Virus record (IMG/VR): IMGVR_UViG_3300009149_000193
Location: 1-29,363 of that record
Strand: one strand, 5' to 3'
DNA from: a virus
DNA: 29,363 nt
The notes beneath the pieces were generated by a model, which saw nothing but the letters and a program-made list of their open reading frames with translations, ran no database searches and was not told where the DNA came from. The translations under genes were made by a program, and so were the position numbers. Positions 13,260-20,705 of the stretch are shown here, in pieces (the first letter of the stretch is position 1; every line of letters starts with the position of its first letter).

Positions 13260-13529
13260 ATGTCGCGATCTTTCGCCCAAGGCCAGTACGGAAGCACGAT
13301 CATTGCAGACACGATCGCCCACACGCCCAGTGGTGACAATGATGAGTTCTTCTGCATCGATGTGATTACAGCTACCGTGTTTAACGCGGCAACAGCTGGG
13401 AACTTCACGGGGACGCTGGCTGGAATTTCGTTTCCTGCCGGGTCCAAAGTTTACGGAAGCTACACCACCGTCACGTTAGATTCGGGCACCGTTATCGCAT
13501 ACGAAGGCGTAACCCGAGCTGTTCGATAA
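13260..13529 (+). CDS. Small beta-rich structural protein
   Basis: 89 residues from the ATG at 13260. The pattern (FCIDVITATVFNAATAGNFT, then ISFPAGSKVYGSYTTVTLDSGTVIAY) is a small beta protein of a kind common next to phage head and fiber genes, probably a trimeric decoration or fiber-associated subunit. An earlier in-frame start at 13152 would overlap the 51-residue gene almost completely and is not used here. The ribosome binding site (AATAGG) is distant. Function inferred only from shape and context. Confidence 0.55.
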   Translation: MSRSFAQGQYGSTIIADTIAHTPSGDNDEFFCIDVITATVFNAATAGNFTGTLAGISFPAGSKVYGSYTTVTLDSGTVIAYEGVTRAVR

Positions 13530-13537
13530 AGTAGGTA

Positions 13538-13568
13538 TTGACGAACAGGTGAGGGTGTATGCGATACT
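13538..13568 (+). promoter_or_regulatory. Candidate extended -10 promoter for scaffold and capsid genes
   Basis: TTGACG (13538-13543), a 19-base spacer and GATACT (13563-13568) preceded by TGC, i.e. an extended -10 that can tolerate a poor spacer. It lies in the only sizeable gap of this part (13530-13601), about 34 bases before the scaffold start, where a strong late promoter for capsid genes would be expected. Confidence 0.4.
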
Positions 13569-13601
13569 TGTCTATCGGATCCTAATCTACAGGTGAACTG
13601 A

Positions 13602-14285
13602 ATGTCGGAATCAACAAAACGCCGAAGACTCAAGGACGTTTCGATCGGCGAAATCAGCATGGTCAAAAAGGGTGCTGTGCCCGGTTCTGATTTTGTTGTG
13701 TTGACCAAAGAAGACACATCTGTCGACCAGATCTCCCAGGCAATCGAATTGCTCAAAAGCATTGAAAGCCTGACCGTTGAAGCGGCTGGTCCGATTGTCG
13801 AGCTGATCAAGGAGCGGGTCGGTATTGAAATCTATCATTCCGAATGGGATGAGGATTCAGAGCCTGAAGTTGCAGTTCGTCTCAATACGACTATGGACAA
13901 GCTCAGCGAGAGAATGTCTGACCTTGAATCAGCTGTCCAGACAGTCGCATCCGCCATGAAGGTGGAAAAAGAAGACCTGGCGAAAGAGATCGACTCAATC
14001 AAAGCTCTCGTCAAGCGGGATGAATCCGCAATTGAACCCACGGATGGGAATGACGAGACTGTTAATACTGAGGTTGCTAAAGAAGACGAGATTGAAGAAA
14101 CAGCAACCGTTGACCCGCTCACAAGAGCGGTCCAATTGATGCGCAAAAGTAAACTCCAGAAAGCGAACTCAGCGACTCGCGTCACTGACACACTCGCCCT
14201 GGCTATTTTTTCGATGTCCAGCCTGACTAAACGGCTGGACGAAATCAAATGCTCTATGGCTCGCGCTTGCGGCCAGGACACTTAA
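13602..14285 (+). CDS. Scaffold-like head assembly protein
   Basis: 227 residues, highly charged and mostly helical, with a coiled-coil middle (MDKLSERMSDLESAVQTVAS, then KVEKEDLAKEIDSIKALVKR) and a basic C-terminal helix, as in phage scaffolds. The N-terminus (KDVSIGEISMVKKGAVPGSDFVVLTKED) resembles the junction EISLV..GANP...V.L.K found in XkdF-type proteins just after the protease domain. I therefore read it as the scaffold half of an ancestral protease-scaffold protein. Located directly before the capsid gene, it should shape the procapsid and be cleaved by the protease. AGGTGA lies six bases before the ATG. Confidence 0.62.
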   Translation: MSESTKRRRLKDVSIGEISMVKKGAVPGSDFVVLTKEDTSVDQISQAIELLKSIESLTVEAAGPIVELIKERVGIEIYHSEWDEDSEPEVAVRLNTTMDKLSERMSDLESAVQTVASAMKVEKEDLAKEIDSIKALVKRDESAIEPTDGNDETVNTEVAKEDEIEETATVDPLTRAVQLMRKSKLQKANSATRVTDTLALAIFSMSSLTKRLDEIKCSMARACGQDT

Positions 14286-14302
14286 TCTGGAGAGAATCTG
14301 TC

Positions 14303-15721
14303 ATGGCTGACACGAATACCGCTGCGACCGAAGAGACTGCTCAGGATCCCGCTGAGTTCATCGCCAAGAGCATCGAAGACCTGAACGAGGGCTTCGAAAA
14401 GATCACCGCGAATGTTGAATCACTCGCCAAGTCTGTCGATGAAAAATCGAAGGCTATGGTGCCGTGGATGGCCGGTGCTCCAGGCATGGCTGTTGGCGAG
14501 TCCGTCAACACCAGCCGTCACTTTAGTTTTTCACGGCTTGCCAAGGGACTGGTGCTTCATGCCACAAAGCAGGAGTACTCGGAAGACTGCAAGCTGGAAA
14601 TGGACTTCTGCCAGAAGCTGTCCAAAGAAGCGAAAGCAAACGGACAGACTGTCGGCGGTGCGTTCATGGTCCCGCTGGGCTCTGCCTATATGGAGTCGGA
14701 CGGCTCCGAGCTGACCAAAGAGTGGCGACAGATGAATCAGAACCTTCAGGGTTATGATCCGGATGAAGCCGCGTGGGTCTCCAAGCAGCTGCGAAAAGAC
14801 CTGACGTATCGCACCGCCTCTACTGGTGGCACGTTTGTGGACTTCCCGCAGCAGGGCGAGCTGATTGAATTCCTGCGAGCCAGCTCCCTGTGGGGCCGGA
14901 TTCCGGGCGTTCGAGAAGTGCCGATGCCGCAGCAGGGTCAGATTCACTACCCGAAGGTGACCGGAGCACTGACGATTATTGCTCACGCAGAATCGGAAGC
15001 GTCTACCGAGAGTACTCCGGCAACCGCAGACGTCTTGCTGCAGGCCAAGAAGTACGACGGCCTGGTCGAGATGACTGAAGAGTTTATGCGGTTCGCAACG
15101 ACAATTTCGGCTGACGCCTTCGTCCGAGACGAGCTGACGAAGGATATTACCCTGAAGGTCGACAAGGATATTGTTGACGGCCCGGGCGGTGCTTTCATCC
15201 AGGGCCTGATTCGGTACTCCGGAATCCAGACTCACACCGCCAGCACGACTGGTGCTAATGGCGACACACTGGAGCCGAAAGACCCCGAGCTGCTTCTGGC
15301 AAAGATCGCAGACAACAACGCACCTGTGGGAAGCGGAACCTTCCTTGCGATGCGGAACCTGATCTGGACCGCACTGAAGTACCGCGAAGACTCGCAGGGC
15401 CAGCCCAAGTTCCGAGCTGCCGCACTCGCTTACGGCGACGGCGGTGTTCGCGAATCGATCGGTGGTCACCCAGTGTTCACCGGAACCCAGGTTAACAACA
15501 TCCGAGCCAAGTCTTCGGGCACGGACCTGACATTCGTTCTGGGCGGCGTCCCGTCTGAACTGTTCATCGGACGATCTCCGATGGTCGAAGTTAAGGTTAC
15601 CGACAGCCACGGAAGCAACTTCGCTTCTGGCATCTTCACGATGCGTGGCACGCACTACATTGATGCGGTTCCTCGCCACGAGAACAGCTTTGGTCTTATC
15701 GACCAGCTGGTGAATGGCTAA
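14303..15721 (+). CDS. Major capsid protein, HK97 fold
   Basis: 472 residues from the ATG at 14303 (GGAGAG upstream). An upstream in-frame ATG at 14249 would overlap the scaffold gene and lacks support. The N-terminal about 100 residues are helical and charged (EFIAKSIEDLNEGFEKITAN), like the delta domain removed on maturation. The body has HK97-fold features: RTASTGGTFVDFPQQGELIE (N-arm to E-loop), SSLWGRIPGVREVPMPQQGQ, YDGLVEMTEEFM, a long spine helix around DAFVRDELTKDI, a P-domain to A-domain segment GSGTFLAMRNLIWTALKYRE, and the C-terminal GIFTMRGTHYIDAVPRHENS strand. It forms the icosahedral shell. Codon bias toward C/G endings is visibly stronger than in neighbours, fitting high expression. 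Confidence 0.9.
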   Translation: MADTNTAATEETAQDPAEFIAKSIEDLNEGFEKITANVESLAKSVDEKSKAMVPWMAGAPGMAVGESVNTSRHFSFSRLAKGLVLHATKQEYSEDCKLEMDFCQKLSKEAKANGQTVGGAFMVPLGSAYMESDGSELTKEWRQMNQNLQGYDPDEAAWVSKQLRKDLTYRTASTGGTFVDFPQQGELIEFLRASSLWGRIPGVREVPMPQQGQIHYPKVTGALTIIAHAESEASTESTPATADVLLQAKKYDGLVEMTEEFMRFATTISADAFVRDELTKDITLKVDKDIVDGPGGAFIQGLIRYSGIQTHTASTTGANGDTLEPKDPELLLAKIADNNAPVGSGTFLAMRNLIWTALKYREDSQGQPKFRAAALAYGDGGVRESIGGHPVFTGTQVNNIRAKSSGTDLTFVLGGVPSELFIGRSPMVEVKVTDSHGSNFASGIFTMRGTHYIDAVPRHENSFGLIDQLVNG

Positions 15722-15734
15722 TCATAAGGATTGA

Positions 15735-15764
15735 GGGCAGGTCGGACCTGACCTGCCCTTTACT
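15735..15764 (+). terminator. Terminator-like hairpin after the capsid gene
   Basis: GGGCAGGTC (15735-15743), loop GGACCT, GACCTGCCC (15750-15758), then TTTACT. A perfect 9-bp GC-rich stem with a short T run lies 14 bases after the capsid stop. The T run is weak, so partial termination is likely. Confidence 0.6.
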
Positions 15765-15788
15765 CCCCTCACGAAAACGGAGTTTCGA

Positions 15789-16274
15789 ATGGCTGTTGCA
15801 GAGAAAACAATTGCGGCTCTTCCGGCGGATAAGGTTCAACCACACGAATTCCTGCCCGCCTCAGAAGAGAATGAGTTCTACGAAGTCACGCTTCAGCTGG
15901 GCGCTCACTCATCCTGGTCTCCAGAGAACAGGATGTATCAGGGACAGAAGCGGAAAAAGGTTCCGACCGGCCCTGGAGAGTTCGATCACGTCCACAACCC
16001 GGCAGTGGTGAGTCCAGACGAGTCCTTCACTGGCCAGATGGTCAATGGATTGCTCTCTACTCACAACGAGTGGCTGAAGAAATACAAGGCGAGAGAGCAG
16101 CTCGGTCAAGTTGACTATCAGTTTCTCGTTCTTGACGTACGGAAGACGGACAGAGTTCCCAAGCGGCACCAGAATGCGATCACGAACGGAATGGTTTCAG
16201 TTCACATGATCGAATCGATCGTCCGAGGGATTGTCGCGGAAAGCCAGAAACCCTCTTCCGGAACACGGAAGTAA
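15789..16274 (+). CDS. Hypothetical head-region protein
   Basis: 161 residues. No family recognised. It has a mixed alpha/beta sequence with the segments FYEVTLQLGAHSSWSPENRM, DHVHNPAVVSPDESFTG and VDYQFLVLDVRKTDRVPKRH and a polar C-terminal tail. GGAG nine bases before the ATG supports the start. It sits between the capsid terminator and a small beta protein, where head-decoration or head-completion proteins are common. Confidence 0.6.
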   Translation: MAVAEKTIAALPADKVQPHEFLPASEENEFYEVTLQLGAHSSWSPENRMYQGQKRKKVPTGPGEFDHVHNPAVVSPDESFTGQMVNGLLSTHNEWLKKYKAREQLGQVDYQFLVLDVRKTDRVPKRHQNAITNGMVSVHMIESIVRGIVAESQKPSSGTRK

Positions 16275-16289
16275 TCGAGGAGAACTGAG

Positions 16290-16694
16290 ATGAGTTCAAT
16301 TGACATGGTCAATTATTTCAACACCACTCAGGTTGTTGATCCGGCAGCTAAGACATCTACGTTCAACAGCGGATCGCATGATTGCGTCGACTGTGGTCCT
16401 GATGTCTTTGTGATCGTGAATCTTGGTGCTGCGACCGGCACCAGCCCCACGCTGGACGTCAAGTTGCAGGAAAGCCGAAACGAAAACTCGGCTGACCCTG
16501 AAGCTGCCGACGCATGGTCGGACATTACCAGTGCCACGCTGACGCAGATCACAGGCACCGACGACAACACCATCTTTACGGGCCAGTTCCACAATCGCAA
16601 GGAGCGATATGTGCGAGCCGTGTGTACCATTGCTGGTACTACCCCGAGCTTCCTGATTGGCGTTACGCTGATGAGCCGGAAGACGTCCTGGTAA
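16290..16694 (+). CDS. Small beta-sandwich head protein (possible decoration protein)
   Basis: 134 residues with alternating beta segments: CGPDVFVIVNLGAATGTSPT, LDVKLQESRNENS, WSDITSATLTQIT, RKERYVRAVCTIAGTTPSFL, IGVTLMSRK. This pattern (LDVKLQES...W.DI...RYVRA...G..PSF) recurs in small phage head proteins found beside the capsid gene, probably surface decoration, but I have no named match. AGGAG precedes the ATG. A strong terminator follows it, so it is the last gene of its unit. Confidence 0.6.
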   Translation: MSSIDMVNYFNTTQVVDPAAKTSTFNSGSHDCVDCGPDVFVIVNLGAATGTSPTLDVKLQESRNENSADPEAADAWSDITSATLTQITGTDDNTIFTGQFHNRKERYVRAVCTIAGTTPSFLIGVTLMSRKTSW

Positions 16695-16742
16695 GACGGC
16701 AGCCTGAATTGAACTAGCCTGCCGCACTCGGCATGCCTATAA

Positions 16743-16780
16743 GGGCGAGGATCGTATTGCGGTCCCCGCCCCTTTTCTTT
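16743..16780 (+). terminator. Rho-independent terminator
   Basis: GGGCG(A)GGATCG (16743-16754), a 5-base loop TATTG, then CGGTCC(C)CGCCC (16760-16771) with one mismatch and one G-U pair, followed by TTTTCTTT. It ends only ten bases before the next start codon (16791), so downstream genes need read-through or another promoter. Confidence 0.72.
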
Positions 16781-16790
16781 GGGTATCACC

Positions 16791-17480
16791 ATGGCCCTGA
16801 CTGACATTATAACCCAGGCAGATCTGGAGCTTGAGCTGGGAGGCAGCCTCACAGCTGCTGACCAGGCGTTGTCGGCAGCTATCCGTCTACGGGTTGAAGC
16901 TCAGGTACGGCAATATGTCAGATGGAGCATAACCGAGGCTACGTTTACGCACTTCCTGCCACGATGGAGACAGGACAGCAACGAGCTTCAACTTCCGCAG
17001 CCATTTGTATCTTCAATTACGACAGTGCATGAGGACTACAACGCCAGAGGCGGGTCTAACGCTGGCGATTTCGACTCCGACACACTACTGACCATAGATA
17101 CAGATTACTGGCTTGACACGGAAACTGCTACACTGGCGAAGGCTGGAATACTGAGGCGGTATCAGAAAAACTGGCCAATGGAACCTCGAACCGTAAAGGT
17201 CGTCTACACAGCCGGATTTACGTCAACGCAGCTTGATAATGAGTTTCATTTTGTCAGAGAGGCTGTGTTTTTCGAAGCTGCGACTCGGTTTAATTTCGCC
17301 AAGCAGAGACAGGGCGTAACGGCAGGAACAGGCGTAGTCACTATGGAGAGGCTGAAGGACTACACCGTTCGATACGATGGGTCATCTTCATCTATGGCTC
17401 TTTGGAACTCCGGAAGCGGGCTTCTACAGAAGACAGAAAACAGCCTTGATCCGATCGTCTATTACGGGGAGATGATATGA
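16791..17480 (+). CDS. Head-tail connector / adaptor protein (gp6-like)
   Basis: 229 residues from the ATG at 16791; a TTG at 16779 lies inside the terminator T run and is rejected. The N-terminal helices (DIITQADLELELGGSLTAAD, then LSAAIRLRVEAQVRQYVRW) and the QLPQPFVSSITTVHEDYN strand followed by AKAGILRRYQKNWP and VKVVYTAGF match the phage gp6-type connector family (HK97 gp6, SPP1 gp15), which docks beneath portal. Position after head genes and before closure genes agrees. The ribosome binding site is weak (GGGT). Confidence 0.68.
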   Translation: MALTDIITQADLELELGGSLTAADQALSAAIRLRVEAQVRQYVRWSITEATFTHFLPRWRQDSNELQLPQPFVSSITTVHEDYNARGGSNAGDFDSDTLLTIDTDYWLDTETATLAKAGILRRYQKNWPMEPRTVKVVYTAGFTSTQLDNEFHFVREAVFFEAATRFNFAKQRQGVTAGTGVVTMERLKDYTVRYDGSSSSMALWNSGSGLLQKTENSLDPIVYYGEMI

Positions 17481-17845
17481 GTATCTCTTCGATCTGCGAC
17501 CGGTTCACAATCACCTTAGAGAGGCAGTCTTCAACTAGAGACGCCAATGGCGGTTCTGTCATTTCTTGGAGCACCGGAAACAGAGGAGCGCTACCCACGT
17601 CCGTGCGGTCTGATATGCAGACTGCAACTTCCGAAGAGCGAATCGAATACGGAATCAGGGAAACCGACATAGCATGGTGCATGTACTCCGCGTCTGACCC
17701 TCAGCTTGAGACAGAGGACCGAGTAACCTGGACCGACAATACAGGGATAGCAAGAATATGCCGAGTAAAAAAGCCGTCGTACGACATGGCCGGAAGAAAC
17801 AGAATCTGGGTAACGGTAGTCCAGGAGAAACAGAACTGGAACTAA
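17477..17845 (+). CDS. Head closure / head-tail joining protein
   Basis: 122 residues. Beta-rich with DRFTITLERQSSTRDANGGS at the start, EYGIRETDIAWCMYSASDPQ in the middle and NRIWVTVVQEKQ at the end, the shape of small head-tail joining (stopper) proteins of the SPP1 gp16 / HK97 gp7 type. It begins within the connector stop (ATGA overlap), confirming both the start and the coupling. The 3' end is overlapped by the next reading frame for 88 bases. Confidence 0.58.
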   Translation: MSISSICDRFTITLERQSSTRDANGGSVISWSTGNRGALPTSVRSDMQTATSEERIEYGIRETDIAWCMYSASDPQLETEDRVTWTDNTGIARICRVKKPSYDMAGRNRIWVTVVQEKQNWN

Positions 17846-18144
17846 GCGCCGAGGCCGGCGCTCCAGAAATCACCGGGGATGAGTTCCCACGAGTTATGGA
17901 AGAAGAACTCCCGCAGTCTGCTTCGGAGATTCCTGACCAGATCGAAGACCTGGGATCACTCCCTGTGATTCCTGAGCGAATGTTGCGTGAACTTCACACC
18001 GCCCCAAAAGGAGCCACTATTCGAATCAAGAGCGTTGAGGATTTTCAGAACGTCGAAACATATCTCGCAGCCTACAACCCAAAAAAGCTCAGTGTAGAGC
18101 ACCGGGCCGGGCTGGGAATGCCAGCAGTATGGATCAAACGATGA
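17758..18144 (+). CDS. Hypothetical protein with long overlap (start uncertain)
   Basis: 128 residues if it starts at the ATG at 17758, which overlaps the previous gene by 88 bases with only a distant AGGGA upstream. An ATG at 17896 would leave 82 residues, remove the overlap and place the 17845-17862 palindrome in the spacer. The N-terminal half is polar, low complexity and acidic; the well-structured part is PERMLRELHTAPKGATIRIK onward to the basic C-terminus. No family recognised. Position suggests a minor structural or assembly role. Confidence 0.5.
   Translation: MPSKKAVVRHGRKKQNLGNGSPGETELELSAEAGAPEITGDEFPRVMEEELPQSASEIPDQIEDLGSLPVIPERMLRELHTAPKGATIRIKSVEDFQNVETYLAAYNPKKLSVEHRAGLGMPAVWIKR
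17845..17862. repeat. 18-bp palindrome, copy 2 (AGCGCCG-AGGC-CGGCGCT)
   Basis: Inverted repeat with 7-bp arms and a 4-base centre. Its first A is the last base of the closure gene TAA. It shares AGCGCC-N6-GGCGCT with the copies at 275-292 and 21195-21212. Confidence 0.75.
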
Positions 18145-18461
18145 ATATTCAATTCAACAGCACAGAAGAATTTATCGAAGAACTCGAACTCGCCAACAGC
18201 GCGGAGAATAACAGAGACAAGGTGCGTGACGACATTGTCCGGATCGGGCTTGTCGAAGCCCTGGAAGAAAACTCCACCGACATTTACCTGAGCAGCACAT
18301 TCGTGTCTGGCGACGACATTTATGAACTTCTGGTTCATTGCGGCAGGAACGACCAGTACGTCAGTGACGGAACAGAAGAGTACGCCTCAATCAGAGAGTC
18401 TATGATTGACAGCATGTCAGGAATGGATCTCCAGATTCGATCGGGAAGAATCGATGGCTAG
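18129..18461 (+). CDS. Hypothetical acidic protein
   Basis: 110 residues, strongly acidic and mainly helical (STEEFIEELELANSAENNRD; SIRESMIDSMSGMDLQIRSG). An ATG at 18141 is an alternative start four codons on. No family recognised. It overlaps the gene before it by 16 bases and the next by 8, consistent with a coupled head-tail operon. Confidence 0.55.
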   Translation: MDQTMNIQFNSTEEFIEELELANSAENNRDKVRDDIVRIGLVEALEENSTDIYLSSTFVSGDDIYELLVHCGRNDQYVSDGTEEYASIRESMIDSMSGMDLQIRSGRIDG

Positions 18462-19059
18462 AGGTCGGCAAACTGTCACTATCAAGAATGACCAGGGGCA
18501 GTTTGCGCTTAAGCTGGAGAACGTACTTAAGAGCAGGATCGAGGAGATTCGTAAGGGTCTCCAGTTCCGCATACGTAAGAAGTGGAGCAAGCTCGCTAAG
18601 CCTGACCATGGAAATGCGGGCGAGCATCCCACAAGAGTCCAGGGCCATTTGCGGGAGTCTGTGAATGTGCGTCGAGTGAATCCGTTTGCGATTCGCATAT
18701 CAACCACTGGCCCGTTCGCAGCCAGAGAGAGAATGGTTTCGAACAAGCGAGTGATCAGTCCTAAGCGAAAGAAGAACCTTGCGATACCGATCAGCTGGGA
18801 GGCAAAGAAGTGGTCCAGCGATGGCAACTCAGCAAGGAGCTTTCCTGGTCTTAAGGTTATCCGCAGAATGAACTCAAGAGACGGCGGAGAGGTTACCGAA
18901 CCATTCGGGATCTTTCTGGGCCGTTCATTCGACGACCTTCATTATCAGCTCGTGCCTCATGCTGTAGTTATCGAGGCTCGTAAGGGCATTGACGAGGCAG
19001 TAGAGGAGGAGCACGAATGGATTGTCCGAAGGCTTCTGCATAGAGGGAACATCAACTGA
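18454..19059 (+). CDS. HK97 gp10-like head-tail protein
   Basis: 201 residues from the ATG at 18454 (GGGAAG upstream, 8-base overlap with the preceding stop); an earlier start at 18406 is less likely. The basic N-terminal helices (LKLENVLKSRIEEIRKGLQF) and the segment HPTRVQGHLRESVNVRRVNP, then PFAARERMVSNKR, FLGRSFDDLHYQLVPHA and a final long helix follow the layout of gp10/minor tail proteins (an alpha domain, R.SI/ESV after a Thr/Leu-Arg motif, C-terminal helix). These act between closure and tail-completion proteins. Highly basic overall. Assignment is by pattern and order. Confidence 0.5.
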   Translation: MARGRQTVTIKNDQGQFALKLENVLKSRIEEIRKGLQFRIRKKWSKLAKPDHGNAGEHPTRVQGHLRESVNVRRVNPFAIRISTTGPFAARERMVSNKRVISPKRKKNLAIPISWEAKKWSSDGNSARSFPGLKVIRRMNSRDGGEVTEPFGIFLGRSFDDLHYQLVPHAVVIEARKGIDEAVEEEHEWIVRRLLHRGNIN

Positions 19060-19508
19060 TGGCACTCTCCGCAGGAATCATTAGCCGATGGAATGACGCC
19101 AGTCTCGACACTTCTATTGCCCCTCTTGATCGCGGGCATTGGGGCGGACTTGAAGTAGATCCTGTGGCGGAGTCAGAGGCGGGCAAGGCGTTCCCAAGAG
19201 CCGTACTGGAGCTTGGCCCAGACACGGTCTACGAAGACGCGGTTGAATACAGCCTGAGGGTATCGCAGGTCCGCTTCCGGGTCTGGGATACTGGTCTAGT
19301 TGCGCTTGAGGGTTTCTTGGATACTATTGAGTCTAATATGAATGACTCTGACCGTGCCGGAACCAGCCCTTTGGCTATATCGGACGGTACAGTCGTTGAT
19401 CTTCGATTCGAAGCTCGCGAGGCGTACAAGCTGCCAGACAAGAATGTCTATGCTGGGTACGTTGATTTTACCCTAATGTGGAAGAAAGCCCGGACGACTC
19501 CGGCTTAG
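19059..19508 (+). CDS. Tail completion / tail terminator-like protein
   Basis: 149 residues. The sequence DAVEYSLRVSQVRFRVWDTG, then LEGFLDTIESNM, VVDLRFEARE and VYAGYVDFTLMWKK matches the pattern of the small tail-completion proteins (SPP1 gp17 / lambda gpU type fold): beta strands around one helix, ending in a strand that speaks for hexamer formation. It sits directly before the tail tube gene as these proteins do. The ATG overlaps the gp10-like stop (TGATG). Other minor tail roles are possible. Confidence 0.6.
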   Translation: MALSAGIISRWNDASLDTSIAPLDRGHWGGLEVDPVAESEAGKAFPRAVLELGPDTVYEDAVEYSLRVSQVRFRVWDTGLVALEGFLDTIESNMNDSDRAGTSPLAISDGTVVDLRFEAREAYKLPDKNVYAGYVDFTLMWKKARTTPA

Positions 19509-19529
19509 TAATCTCAAGGAGAGAGAAAC

Positions 19530-19916
19530 ATGGCCCTTTCTGGTAAGCAAGGCTATATGACGATCGGCAGCTGCACTATGGTTGCGCTGACTGATTGGGA
19601 CTTGACGTACGGCTCGCCGAACGAAGAGTACTTCGCTGTCAGTGGTAATGGCGCATCCGAAACCGTCGGCACAGCCGAGCGAGGCAGTGGCACCATGAAT
19701 ATGGTTGTCGACGCTGACGCTCTGGCCGCTGACCTGGCTGAAACAGGTGACCTTGTCACGCTGACGCTCCTGGGTCAAACTGGCCTGACACTGGCGACTG
19801 GATCTGCCCGGCTGGGGCAATTCAACTTCTCTGGAAACCGAGAAGGTACTGTTCAGCGAGCGTCCGTGCCGTTTATGACGGACGGCACTTGGACTGGAGC
19901 TGGCCTAAGGACATAA
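19530..19916 (+). CDS. Major tail (tube) protein
   Basis: 128 residues, short but within the range for siphovirus tube proteins. It is almost wholly beta (MALSGKQGYMTIGSCTMVAL, then LTDWDLTYG, GSGTMNMVVDADA and FNFSGNREGTVQRASVPFMT), with a W-x-L strand and a closing strand pair typical of the tail tube fold. It should polymerise in hexameric rings around the tape measure. AAGGAGAGAG gives a strong ribosome binding site, and codon use is C/G-ending as in the capsid gene, both fitting high expression. Position before assembly genes and the tape measure agrees. Confidence 0.75.
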   Translation: MALSGKQGYMTIGSCTMVALTDWDLTYGSPNEEYFAVSGNGASETVGTAERGSGTMNMVVDADALAADLAETGDLVTLTLLGQTGLTLATGSARLGQFNFSGNREGTVQRASVPFMTDGTWTGAGLRT

Positions 19917-19919
19917 TTC

Positions 19920-20696
19920 ATGAGCGGGCTATCAACGCTTTGTGGTGTCGGCCCGCTTATTGTTGTTCAAGGCAAGCCGGTACAGTTGCGAGGAAGAACC
20001 CTCAAGCACCTGGCAGAAGTGGAAATGCAGATCATGTATCTGCGTGGCGACCCACTCTTTCATGCCAGGTGCTTTGCTATGCGCATCCCCGAGTACGACG
20101 CTCGCGTGGCGTTCCTGGAAGGCATCCTCCCGGCCATTCGACACAAGTGGATCGGATGTAAGGGCTCGGACATCAATCGCTATTACAGGTCCCCTGAGGG
20201 CCGCGTAATGTCGTACTGGCAGTCCACTAGGGAATCGTCCGGGCGATCCTTCCTGGAGGCCGAGGAGGATTACTGTCAGGAAGTCGAAGACCAAGGTGAC
20301 GACTGGTGCCGCAAGATCGAATGGAGCATTGATGTAGCCACAGGAGATGCGGACGTGTGCTACATCTACGAGATACTCAATCTGTCCGAGACTGGATGTA
20401 CGGGAGACGAGGGATTTATGCGAGAGCGGTCTTCCCTGTTTGGAGCACTGATCAAGGAGCCGTTCAATATATCACCAGAAGACGTCGCGAACATGACACT
20501 GGGGCAGATCTCTCTGATGCTCAGAAAGTCCGATGAGCAAATTGAAGATGTGTCGAACGAAAAGAGTGTGATGATGATGCAGTCAAAGAAGCATACCAGG
20601 ATTCTCAGAAAAGAATACACTGAGCGATATCGGGTACTGGCGGAAAACATTGCCAGTGGCAGGCCCGCACTTTCCGGATTAGTCAAATCAAACTAA
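19920..20696 (+). CDS. Putative tail assembly protein
   Basis: 258 residues, mixed alpha/beta. Notable segments are QLRGRTLKHLAEVEMQIMYL at the start and DVANMTLGQISLMLRKSDEQ in the helical C-terminal half. Cysteines are unusually common in the N-terminal two thirds. No family recognised with confidence. Lying between tube and tape measure, it may fill the role of a tail assembly chaperone. It starts four bases after the tube stop with only a weak ribosome binding site, so coupling is likely. No slippery sequence is seen at its end, so there is no sign of the usual G/GT frameshift. Confidence 0.5.
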   Translation: MSGLSTLCGVGPLIVVQGKPVQLRGRTLKHLAEVEMQIMYLRGDPLFHARCFAMRIPEYDARVAFLEGILPAIRHKWIGCKGSDINRYYRSPEGRVMSYWQSTRESSGRSFLEAEEDYCQEVEDQGDDWCRKIEWSIDVATGDADVCYIYEILNLSETGCTGDEGFMRERSSLFGALIKEPFNISPEDVANMTLGQISLMLRKSDEQIEDVSNEKSVMMMQSKKHTRILRKEYTERYRVLAENIASGRPALSGLVKSN

Positions 20697-20705
20697 GGAA
20701 CTCAG

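Noticed and set aside
14531-15679. Minus-strand 382-residue open frame opposite the capsid gene
   Set aside because: It arises from the strong codon bias of the capsid gene; there is no ribosome binding site and the composition is Arg/Cys-rich.
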